NCBI GenBank assembly: GCA_910592005.1
Contig: CAJVPP010001690.1
Coordinates: 1-18,430, forward strand
Length of the DNA: 18,430 nucleotides
Source: Funneliformis mosseae
Lineage: Eukaryota > Glomeromycota > Glomeromycetes > Glomerales > Glomeraceae
Direction: 5' to 3'
Shown: positions 9,429-16,808 of the stretch, piece after piece
Layout: the number at the start of each line of letters is the position of its first letter
How positions within the stretch are numbered: the first letter of the stretch is position 1
Notes under the pieces: generated by a model
Told to the model about the DNA's origin: nothing
Databases searched by the model: none
Seen by the model: the letters and a program-made list of their open reading frames with translations, nothing else
Position numbers and translations under genes: made by a program

Positions 9429-10291
9429 GAACGGCCGCAATGTATGTTGTATTAAATAAAAATTGCGTTAATTTTATATATTGTTTATACTTAATTATTA
9501 AAACCTTTTCAAAATTTATCCGAGAAAAAATGTTTTGAATTATAAATTATAAAAAAAATTTATTTTTTAATTAAACAAAAATTTAAAATCCGTTTATGAT
9601 AAATTAGCACGCCTAAAATGAAATAATTTTTGCATTATTTATTTTTAAACCAGAAGAAGACCTAAAAATGCTGTTTAAGAACTCCCCATGACTCCTATAG
9701 TGCCATTAATGTGGACCGACAGAGTAAAATGTAATGTTCGAATTACTTTGGATTGTATTTATTCGAACCTAAACGCTATTGAAAATTAACATTTGATGTT
9801 GAGAAATAATTTCTCACAAATTATAATTAATTAAAATTTCATTATAAAGTTAATACTTAGCCCATTCAAAAGCGTCATATATCACTCGTTATAAAAGTCT
9901 ATATTATCATTATAACTTTAGGCGGGCAGGTACCAAATGCCGAATGTGATCAAAAGTTTTTACGTAAATGTCTCGGTCCATAAATAAGATTTCAAGATTT
10001 CTATTATTAACGCATTTTTTGTTCAACTACCAACTGGGAGAGCAAAAGTATTGTAAAATAAAATCTAGATAATTAAGCCATATTTCTTTAGTAACATATT
10101 TCTATCGAAATTATAAAAACACTCTACTTTTAATATGTCGAACTCGAATCGGCTAGTTGATGCGATGCTTATCTGCCAGAAATCACATAACATAACAACA
10201 TAACAGTTTATACGATAACATCCTAATTATTTTATGATCCCTGAGAGTTTTTGTTGTAAAAATTCCCTATTTTCATAAATAAGCAACCTTA
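9429..10291. other. Intergenic, no recoverable gene
   Basis: No ORF of note. A short plus-strand stretch near 9650-9690 reads KPEEDLKMLFKNSP before a stop and could be a crumb of coding sequence. Two small inverted structures are visible: gttcgaat/attcgaac (9736-9743 and 9761-9768), and the palindrome tgagaaataatttctca (9800-9816). A pentamer run (ataac repeated, about 10190-10206) is a weak microsatellite. Confidence 0.4.
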
Positions 10292-10673
10292 ATGGCAGCA
10301 GATAACTTTTCTAATAATGAAAGAAAAAGTGCATAACGTGAATTAATGCATCAAATAAAACTATATTATACTTGAGAAAAACCTTTGATATTGAAATTAG
10401 TGCTGCTGAGACTCCACATTCTTAGCAGTTTTACCCTATAGATAGCTTTTTAAAGAATGAAGATTATTTAATTCAATTATCACTTAAACTTTTTTTTTAT
10501 TACTTCTTATTCAGCTGGATACAAATGAGTTTAATCAAGCTTTATCAGATTTATGGTAAAAGAAGAATACATTTAAGTTTAAACAAAATTAAAAATATGT
10601 ATAATTTAACTGCTTTTTATTAATGACCAAATTTTGTTTGGCTAAAAACGCATATATTCTTGTTTTTCAATAA
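10292..10673 (+). pseudogene. Decayed plus-strand ORF, unknown mobile-element-like protein
   Basis: From ATG 10292 the frame reads MAADNFSNNERKSA, then TAA, RELMHQIKLYYT, then TGA. After a one-base shift it continues FDIEISAAETPHS, TAG, QFYPIDSFLKNEDYLIQLSL. After another shift it reads LIQLDTNEFNQALSDLW, TAA, KKNTFKFKQN, TAA, and fades out by about 10673. Every stop in the chain can arise by one C-to-T change from CAA, CAG or CGA. The protein character of the stretches is strong, but the family is not recognised. It faces the Gag remnant at 10785-11262 tail to tail and may come from a different element. Confidence 0.5.
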
Positions 10674-10784
10674 AGTGGTTAAAAGATTTAATATCTAATA
10701 GACCAATATTTATAGAATCTATTTATTATTTTAAAACTTTAGCTCTACTTCTAATTCAACTGTAAAATATTATAAAAGGTAATT

Positions 10785-11262
10785 ATAACTGATACCAATT
10801 TAGTAGTTTTAATTGCCTTTTTATTTTTATTATCAGTAGATTATGAAGTAACTTTTACTTTAGGAGTATTATCACTTTTTCATATTCTTTTTGTTTATCT
10901 TCTGAATCTAGATCAGAGAATATCTTAACCATTTTTGCATATTTTATTTTTTTAGAAGGTAAGTTACATTTTTAGGTAAAGTAACCTTTCTTTTGATAAT
11001 TGTAACAGGTAATTAAGCTTTATCAAACTTTTAACCTGCGATTGAGGCTTTTATTCTGGTTTGAGTTTGTTATTCAAAGCTGAAATAATATTAGCATAGT
11101 TGAGGGTGAGCCTTTCCATTTATTTAGTTAAAGTCTCATTAGAAGTTTCAGCCTTTCAATTCACTTGATATTTATGTTTTTAGTTTGTTTAATGCTTCAT
11201 AATCAATTGCTTCTTGAATAGCTTCATTAATAAAGTCAGATTTATTAGTAAGAATTAGGATT
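10785..11262 (-). pseudogene. Second Gag remnant, heavily decayed
   Basis: On the minus strand, stretches of protein appear in order: TNKSDFINEAIQEAIDYEAL, then ETSNETLTK, TAA, MERLTLNYANIISALNNKLK, TAA, a basic stretch, a ruined zinc knuckle, KMVKIFSDLDSEDKQKEYEK, and finally TPKVKVTS, TAA, STDNKNKKAIKTTKL. The element LTK-x-MERLTLNYANIISAL matches LTKKLE-x-LFINYANLTIAL of the Gag at 554-1591, so the two belong to the same broad family. At least two frameshifts and several stops break it, and no pol region adjoins. Order and motif make the Gag call good; exact ends are approximate. Confidence 0.6.
10966..11007 (-). other. Eroded CCHC zinc knuckle
   Basis: The 14 codons read CYNYQKKGYFT-stop-KC. 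Spacing matches C-X2-C-X4-H-X4-C, but the second Cys and the His have become Tyr and one spacer residue is a TAA. Cys-to-Tyr (TGT to TAT) and His-to-Tyr (CAC/CAT to TAC/TAT) are transitions, the first read as C-to-T on the opposite strand. Zinc binding would be lost. Confidence 0.6.
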
Positions 11263-11317
11263 AGTGCTTAAATAAAAAAATAATAAATAAATTAAACTTT
11301 ATATGTTAATATTACCC

Positions 11318-11590
11318 TGAAAATTCGAGTCGAATGCGGGTTAAACAATAATCGGATCAAGTCGATCCGAGTCGAACAATGATTGGGTAGTGTCGGAATT
11401 CGGGTCCTGTAACCCGAGCTACACACTATTTCTAAGATTGCCGGGTTGCAAACCCGGATGTTTCGGCAGGCATCGAAATCGAAACCCGTTGAAAGTTTTG
11501 CCAAATATTTTTATTAAAGGCAAAATTACGAAAGTTACGACGGGCGGCAAAAGTTTCGATGGATGACAAAACCCATCGAAACATTCTGAT
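11318..11590. repeat. GC-richer island with a row of hairpins
   Basis: This block is much richer in CpG than its surroundings. In order it holds cggatc-aagtc-gatccg (about 11353-11369), tcgggt-cctgta-acccga (about 11400-11417), ccgggtt-gca-aacccgg (about 11441-11457), ttttgcc with ggcaaaa (about 11497-11526), and gtttcgatgg with ccatcgaaac (11553-11562 and 11573-11582, loop 10). The words cgaaaccc and tcgagtc recur. Two minus-strand ORFs cover it but are byproducts of the repeats. It is probably a dispersed structured repeat or foldback element, not a gene. Confidence 0.6.
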
Positions 11591-11999
11591 ATTAAAATAC
11601 ATAAAAATTTATATTTTTTGTTTAACGAGATGAGCAAATCTTTATATTTAGATATTTATAAAGGATAAAAAAAATAAAAATAAAAATAAAAAAATTTACA
11701 TATTGATCATCAAGTCCAAGTTACATCATTTATCTCCCATATTTTCTTCATTTAAACTCATGACAGTATTTCTTTCTATTAATCTTTCATTTGAAAATCA
11801 TCAACTATTATGACTATAATAGCATTAATATGTAAATTGGGAAATCTGATGAAAGTTTATCTTTTATAGGATTATAAAAAGATAAATTAAAAGCGCCGAG
11901 ATTGTAATATTATCATGTTTGTCTAATTTAATGCAACCGCACTGGGTATATAATGATGAATAATTTATTATTAAGTTTTAAAAAATTTACACAGTTTTA
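11591..11999. other. Spacer between two repeat islands
   Basis: No gene is supported. One minus-strand stretch around 11700-11800 reads NERLIERNTVMSLNEENMGD before a stop and could be a coding crumb. It has no start, no clear splice sites and no family. Confidence 0.3.
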
Positions 12000-12080
12000 A
12001 AAATAGAGATACAATATTCGATTTAAATCCGGATTTTTAAAATTAAATAAATCCGGATATAAAAATAAACCCGGTTCGAA
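12000..12080. repeat. Repeat with paired atccggat palindromes
   Basis: The 8-base palindrome atccggat appears twice about 30 bases apart (near 12027 and 12052), followed by the palindrome ggttcgaacc (near 12071). The words resemble those in the island at 11318-11590, so the two blocks are likely parts of one repeat family. The ggttcgaacc word matches a pol III B box loosely, but no A box or tRNA fold accompanies it. Confidence 0.45.
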
Positions 12081-12098
12081 CCTTTATCATCATCTTCA

Positions 12099-12190
12099 TT
12101 AGATAATTTTCTCTAATTCTTCAACAAGTACCAGTGCTTCCAAATTTAAAACCTTCTCGATAAATAATGTATTATTTTGGAAACTTTGTT
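12099..12190 (-). CDS. Possible terminal exon, unknown protein
   Basis: Reading the minus strand, a very strong polypyrimidine tract (runs of T broken by CC) ends in GAATTAG. An open stretch follows: QSFQNNTLFIEKVL, then NLEALVLVEELEKII and TAA at 12101-12099. The composition is convincing (amphipathic, Leu/Glu-rich, helix-like) and the tract plus AG looks like a splice acceptor, so this could be the last exon of a gene. The expected upstream exon would fall in 12240-12420, which is filled by a cgaaaccca-type repeat. The gene is therefore either interrupted there or has a distant upstream exon. No family is recognised. Confidence 0.3.
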
Positions 12191-12254
12191 CTAATTCAAA
12201 AAAAAAAGGAAAAAAAAAAAATCGTTTTTATATTCTATATTGTGATACAAAAAA

Positions 12255-12420
12255 CCGTTAAACCGTCAAATTCGCAAAGTTGTTATCGAAACTGTCGAAA
12301 CTTTCGAGACCCGTCGAAACCCATCGAAACCCATCGAAACTGTCAAATTAATTTCTGAAAAGTTTCGACTTTGCCAAATGGGTTTAGGGTTTTGCACCGC
12401 AACTATAACTATGGCTCATT
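12255..12420. repeat. Short-unit minisatellite of cgaaacccat type
   Basis: A decamer-like unit built on tcgaaaccca repeats: tcgaaactg, tcgaaacttt, cgagacccg, tcgaaaccca, tcgaaaccca, tcgaaactg (12285-12345), with looser copies before it (accgttaaaccgtcaaa) and an agtttcgactttgccaaat tail. The words cccatcgaaac and ttgccaaat are shared in the same orientation with the island at 11490-11590. The single tttagggtttt inside it is not a telomere array. A 63-codon plus ORF here is a byproduct of the repeat. Confidence 0.65.
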
Positions 12421-12424
12421 TGGC

Positions 12425-13554
12425 GAATCAATTACATTATTTCATTCCTTGTATCGAACTTTAAAATTTTATTTTTTTTTATTTAAATAAATCTAGAATT
12501 TAAGTAAATTGAAAGGCAATAAAAACAATAATTGTACTGCTTTATTTTGACTGAGAAATTAATCAAATAGAATAGTAATTGATTTGTCTTTTATGTTCAT
12601 AGAAGCGTATCTTTTTATTAGCATTAAATATTTGAACATTAAATAGTCGTTAAGCAAGCATATAATCATTCTCAAGAGTTTTATTTTGGATAATATGAAT
12701 AAAATATTGTATCGAAATAATTTTTCTTTTACATTACTATTTTTGTCTTTGTGCCACATGTCAAGTCAAACAGTAAATCATCTAATTTTATTAAGACCAT
12801 AATTAGATATAAATTCTTACATAGATACAAATAAAGCTGGTTTTGCTGAATATTTTGCACAACTCATTTTATTTTACATTTACTACCATTGACTATACCA
12901 TATCAAAATATTACCTTCTTACTTTTTTCATAAAAAACGCTGTAGTATTTATTTTCAACATATTCAATCTCGAAAAATCGAAAAAACCAAAAAGTGCTTC
13001 GTGAATATTTTCTAAAATTAATCTTTAATCTTTTGCATTAGTTTATGATAAAATCACATAAAATCACATTTTTCTTACAATCATTTCTTTGGAATTAATT
13101 CACTGACTTCTTTAACATTTTGTCTATTGTCGTAGAAAATGAGTATAAAAATAGTATTCTATCTTGTTTTACCCAATAAGCGTTATAAACAATAAAAATC
13201 ATAAAGATAAATTCTTGATAAAATGGTAAGATACAATTTATTTTTTTAATTCTGTAAAAAAAATTTTTTGGGATGTTTATAAAAAGAAATTTAAATTTAA
13301 ACTTTATAAATTAAGATAATACTAACGAAAAAAAAAAATTATTAATAATTTAATTTTGGGATGCGCTTAATTACTTTATTTTATTTTTTTCAACTTTATT
13401 TACTATGAAAAATGATGTACAATTTTGAAATATACATCGTTAATTTTCAATAATAATCAAAGTATAAGCTTTGATGCTTATTAAAATCTAAAATCTAAGT
13501 ATTATTTTATTGATTAGGGTGATGGGATTCAAATCTAAGTATATAGTAAATTTT
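12425..13554. other. Intergenic, no gene seen
   Basis: AT-rich sequence with stops in all frames. The 66-codon minus ORF at 12559-12759 is Ile/Leu/Lys/Tyr-rich as chance predicts, with no signal or motif. Nothing else stands out apart from ordinary A and T runs. Confidence 0.5.
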
Positions 13555-13814
13555 TCAAGTAATTTTTGTGATAAAACCACTACCAAAACTTGTCAGATCG
13601 TGTTTAAAAATTTCAGAAAAGTTACTTTGAATTTTAGCATAATTTTGGCACGTGCGAGGTGAAGAAAAGAATGCATTGCTTTCGTTTGCTTTTTTATAAA
13701 AAAAAAGATGGTTCCATTATTAATATATTTTGTAACTTTGCATAACAAAATAAGGGAAATAAACATACTGTCTTGGGTGTTAGGTTCCTGGGAAATTGCG
13801 TTATTGCAATCCAT
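13555..13814 (-). CDS. Possible small two-exon gene, unknown 59-residue protein
   Basis: Exon 1 runs from ATG 13814 to 13769 (MDCNNAISQEPNTQD). A good donor follows, GTATGTTTAT, and an 80-base intron ends in a T run then AAAAAAG at 13689. Exon 2 is 13688-13555 and reads TNESNAFFSSPRTCQNYAK, then IQSNFSEIFKHDLTSFGSG and FITKIT with TGA at 13557-13555. Splicing turns an odd hydrophobic 73-codon ORF into a protein with ordinary polar composition, which is the main argument for it. The acceptor (AAG) is weaker than the TAG used in the kelch gene. There is no signal peptide or recognised domain. An open frame upstream of the ATG (reading YLYESCYYRFQ) leaves room for an earlier exon, so it could also be the tail of a larger dead gene. 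Confidence 0.4.
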
Positions 13815-14990
13815 TTGAAAGCGATAATAGCAAGATTCATATAGATATGAATGAAAGGATTAGTGCATTTACAATTTATGGTATAAATCAGATAAATTTT
13901 TATAATTAAAATATAACAAAAAATTTGTAATTTAATGATAATTGAATTGAAACACTGGATAAAAAAAAAAATTTATTTTTAATCTATTTTAAATATTTTT
14001 ACAAGTTATAATAAGTGAAGTAAATAATCCATTCTATTCTGTATTTATAGCTTTCTTAATAATAATCATCATAGCTAACCATCATTATTTAATTATTATA
14101 ATTTTGTTTTGCTTATGAAATAATCAACGTGATATACTTTAGCATCAGCTAATCTAATAGAGTTTATAAAATAAACTAAATCCGTATGTATACGAAATTC
14201 CAAGTAATGTTCTACATTTCAAAATAATAGGCAAGAATAAAATTTTCCACAATTAAACAACTTGATCTTTGGAAGTTGAATCTTCAATCGGTCTGCCCTA
14301 GTATTTTACAAATTGTCTATACTTTCAAAACAAGAACAATATGATTTTTAATTTCAAATTTTTAACAAAATAATTTAAGTCTAGAAATATTACGGTATAT
14401 AAGACTATGTAATTTAAAAGGTTTCCTTCACAAGTTCTGAGGATATACTACCATTAAAGGAAACAGAACTCATTTTCAAGAAAGGTATTATATATCCTTT
14501 TTTATTTCTATTCAGAACATATGTTTCATGAATTAATTTAATAATGTAGTCCACTATTAAAAACTAATGATCAAAAAATCAGCGCTGATTAAACTAATGA
14601 AAAATAGAAATACTGCTTGAAAAAGAGAAGAATGATAAATAAGGTATTTTTTTGTCTATATTTAATTTTAAAAAAAAAACTTATCATGCCTTACTAGATG
14701 ATCCAGCGAAAGAGGAAATCAGTTATTTAAATGTTTTAGTTTTTATTTAAAGAAAAATCTTCGTCCTTGTTTTGCAGCCACATTATACTAATAGCGAACA
14801 GAGAGCTTAATTATTAGACTTATAATAGATGGTTAAATATATTTATAAATTTATTATTAATACAATACATATTAGAACAAGAGAATATTTTGAGAAAGGT
14901 TGCAAATATCTTTTTCCCCGAATAATAACTGAATACGAAAGTTGGTTGTGAATTCAAATAACAAGTTAAATTTTATGACATACTATATAC
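13815..14990. other. Intergenic, no gene supported
   Basis: AT-rich with short coding-like crumbs only. Plus strand about 14680-14740 reads TYHALLDDPAKEEISYLNVL before a stop, followed near 14778 by a tttgcag acceptor-like site and PHYTNSEQRA. Minus strand about 14483-14427 reads MSSVSFNGSISSELVKETF. None has a partner exon, repeat or motif that would raise it to a gene. Confidence 0.4.
14561..14600. repeat. Perfect 14-bp palindrome between two 10-bp direct repeats
   Basis: The palindrome aatcagcgctgatt (14577-14590) sits between two copies of aaactaatga (14561-14570 and 14591-14600). Symmetric sites of this size can be dimeric protein-binding sites or excision scars. No function can be assigned from sequence. 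Confidence 0.6.
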
Positions 14991-14993
14991 CTT

Positions 14994-14999
14994 TTTATT
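14994..14999 (-). terminator. Candidate poly(A) signal of the coiled-coil LRR gene
   Basis: AATAAA on the minus strand about 80 bases after the TAA of the LRR gene, a normal distance. Chance matches are frequent in such DNA. Confidence 0.35.
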
Positions 15000-15079
15000 A
15001 ATAAAATATAATTTTTCTATAGAATTACTAATAAAGTCAAATAGTATAAGAACGAAAGAAGTAAATAATTTTAGTTAAA

Positions 15080-16732
15080 TTAAATTGCTAGGTTGTATAA
15101 AGTTGGAAGTTGGTAGAATTTGAATTTTAAAGATCTAGGGTTGATATCAAATAAGAATTTGGGTAAATTTGGTAAGATTGTTATTTGAGTTTCATAACAA
15201 TGGAGTTTCATTAAAGAGTTAGGTAATGTCGGTAAACTATTTATTTGAGTATTATTGCAACAGAGTTTCTTTAGGTTGTTGGGCAAAGTTGGTAAGCTAT
15301 TTATTTGTGTATTACTACAATCGAATTGCGACAAGGAGTCGGGTAAAGTTGGTAAGCTATTTATTTGAGTATTACTACAATCGAATCCCGTTAAGGATTT
15401 AGATAAAGTTGGTAAGCTATTTATTTGTGTATTACTACAATTGAGTATTTTTAAAGAATTGGGTAAAGTTGGTAGGATAGTTATTTTAGTGTTATTACAC
15501 CAGAGTTCCGCTAAGGAATTGGATAAAGTTGGTAAGCTATTTATTTTTGTTTCATGACAATAAAGTTCTATTAAGGAGTTAGGCAAAGTTGGTAGGATAG
15601 TTATTTCAGTGTTATTACACCAGAGTTCCGTTAAGGAATTGGGTAAAGTTGGTAAGCTATTTATTTGTGTATTAATACAATAAAGTATTGTTAAGGAGTT
15701 GGGTAAAGTTGGTAAGCTATTTATTTGTGTATTACTACAATCGAATTGCGTTAACGAATCGGGTAAATTTGATATGCTATTTATTTGTGAATTACTACAA
15801 CTGAGTATTGTTAAGGAATTGGGTAAAGTTGGTAAGCTATTTATTTGAGTATTATTGCAACAGAGTTTCTTTAGGGAGTTGGGCAAAGTTGTTAAGCTAT
15901 TTATTTGTGTTTTACTAAAATCGAATTGCGATAAGGAGTTTGGTAAAGTTGTTAAGCTATTTATTTGAGTATTACTACAATCTAGTATCGTTAAGGAGTT
16001 TGGTAAATTTGGTAAGCTATTAATTTGAGATTCATTGCAATAGAGTTCCTTTAGGGGGTTGGGTAAAGTTGGTAAGCTAGTAATTTGAGTATTACGACAA
16101 ATGAGCTCAATTAAAGATTTGGGTAAAGTTGGTAATCTATGTATTGGAGTATTACTACAATTGAGTATTTTTAAGGAGTTAGGTAAAGTTGATAAGCTAT
16201 TTATTTGTGTATTACTACAATTGAGTTCCGTTAAGGTGCTAGGTAAAGTTGGTAAGCAAGATATTTTTGTACTGTTACAAATGAGTACTTTTAGTTTTCG
16301 ATATCGTTGCAATCCTTCTAAGGTGTTTAATATGTCATCCTTATTTGTATCTGTAATAGTTAATCTAACAACAGTATCATAGGTAGATTCAAGGTTTCTG
16401 ATCCTTTTTTCTAATTCATTAATAATTTCTTGCGATACCTTTTCTCTTTCTATTATCTTTTCTTCAAAAATGTTAATAAGTTCTTGCTTGGCTTTAGCTT
16501 CTTTCCTAACCTTTTCCTCCAAACGATTAATTATTGTTTTGGTTTCTTCTTCTCGTTCTCTAACCTTTTCTTCTAAATGATTAATATTGGCTTTGGTTTC
16601 TTCTTCTTGACCTGTAAGTTTTTTTTCTAAATTACTGAATTGTGAACATAATTCTTTGTTACTTTGCTCTAATTCCTTAATTTTTGTTTCCAAGTTTTTT
16701 AAGGATTTTTCTAAATTGTACTTTAAAACCAT
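15080..16732 (-). CDS. Coiled-coil plus 20-residue LPX-type leucine-rich-repeat protein, 550 residues
   Basis: This is an intact single-exon frame from ATG 16732 to TAA 15080. Residues 1-118 are a charged, heptad-like coiled coil without signal peptide or membrane segment. Inside it, 43-114 is four 18-residue units (EEETKANINHLEEKVRER and relatives). A linker (119-140) leads into LRRs. Residues 161-520 are 18 units of exactly 20, of the form PTLPNSLTELWCNNTQINSL, preceded by a diverged unit (141-160) and closed by a non-repeat cap (521-550). The unit aligns without gap to the LPX-type LRR (LPxLPxxLxxLxVxxNxLxx) known from bacterial effectors such as YopM and IpaH, with Cys at the Val position and Thr at the ladder Asn. 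No catalytic domain follows the LRRs. Expected role: a cytoplasmic, oligomeric protein-binding scaffold; the partner is unknown. Units are so alike that recent tandem expansion is likely. The frame is certain; the function is not. Confidence 0.95.
   Translation of the reverse strand: MVLKYNLEKSLKNLETKIKELEQSNKELCSQFSNLEKKLTGQEEETKANINHLEEKVREREEETKTIINRLEEKVRKEAKAKQELINIFEEKIIEREKVSQEIINELEKRIRNLESTYDTVVRLTITDTNKDDILNTLEGLQRYRKLKVLICNSTKISCLPTLPSTLTELNCSNTQINSLSTLPNSLKILNCSNTPIHRLPTLPKSLIELICRNTQITSLPTLPNPLKELYCNESQINSLPNLPNSLTILDCSNTQINSLTTLPNSLSQFDFSKTQINSLTTLPNSLKKLCCNNTQINSLPTLPNSLTILSCSNSQINSISNLPDSLTQFDCSNTQINSLPTLPNSLTILYCINTQINSLPTLPNSLTELWCNNTEITILPTLPNSLIELYCHETKINSLPTLSNSLAELWCNNTKITILPTLPNSLKILNCSNTQINSLPTLSKSLTGFDCSNTQINSLPTLPDSLSQFDCSNTQINSLPTLPNNLKKLCCNNTQINSLPTLPNSLMKLHCYETQITILPNLPKFLFDINPRSLKFKFYQLPTLYNLAI
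15173..16312 (-). repeat. 60-bp coding minisatellite, 19 units in perfect register
   Basis: The LRR units are encoded by a 60-bp DNA repeat with no insertion or deletion over 1,140 bases. On the plus strand each unit has the skeleton ttatttg-gtattactacaa-gag-t-ttaaggagtt-gggtaaagttggtaagctat. The unit at the start-codon side (16253-16312) is the most diverged and the central ones are nearly alike, as expected of unequal exchange and gene conversion. Confidence 0.9.
16391..16606 (-). repeat. 54-bp coding repeat in the coiled coil, four units
   Basis: Residues 43-60, 61-78, 79-96 and 97-114 of the LRR protein are successive 18-residue units with the pattern E-x-x-x-x-x-x-I-N-x-L-E-E-K-V-R-x-x. 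The first two are very close; the last two are diverged. An 18-residue period equals five helical turns (7 plus 11), a recognised unbroken coiled-coil period. Confidence 0.8.
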
Positions 16733-16753
16733 TTTTTTTTTTTTTTTTTTTTT
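16732..16753 (-). promoter_or_regulatory. Uninterrupted A tract ending in the start codon of the LRR gene
   Basis: On the coding strand 21 consecutive A residues lead straight into ATGG, 22 with the A of the ATG. The mRNA would carry a poly(A) leader unless transcription starts inside the tract. Poly(A) leaders aid translation in some viral and cytoplasmic-plasmid systems; in fungal nuclear genes the usual reading is a poly(dA:dT) promoter tract. The length may vary between individuals. Confidence 0.6.
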
Positions 16754-16790
16754 GGTGTGGGATGAGCTTTTAGTTTAATTTTTTTTTCTT

Positions 16791-16808
16791 GCATATAAAT
16801 CAACCAAT
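16791..16808 (-). promoter_or_regulatory. Candidate core promoter of the LRR gene
   Basis: On the minus strand ATTGG (an inverted CCAAT box, 16808-16804) is followed by the TATA-like atttatatgc (16800-16791), about 60 bases before the start codon. Spacing and order fit a promoter, but the motifs are short. Confidence 0.35.

Noticed and set aside
10190..10206. ataac pentamer run as a functional repeat
   Set aside because: Three imperfect copies only, expected by chance in such DNA.
11292..11637. Two overlapping minus-strand ORFs of 70 and 72 codons
   Set aside because: They translate the CpG-rich hairpin repeats; residues mirror the repeat words and no domain or start context supports them.
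11700..11800. Minus-strand peptide NERLIERNTVMSLNEENMGD as an exon
   Set aside because: No start, splice site or neighbour in frame; kept only as a note in the spacer.
12071..12080. ggttcgaacc as a tRNA or SINE B box
   Set aside because: It is a palindrome in a repeat island; no A box, acceptor stem or cloverleaf can be built around it.
12379..12396. Telomere-like word gggtttagggtttt
   Set aside because: Only one and a half units, inside a cgaaaccca repeat; no array.
15173..16312. CRISPR-like array, since 60-bp repeats are evenly spaced
   Set aside because: The repeat is continuous with no unique spacers and is a coding LRR array in one open frame.
16101..16382. Plus-strand ORF of 93 codons opposite the LRR gene
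   Set aside because: Antisense shadow of the LRR repeats; it shows the same 20-residue period only because the DNA repeats.
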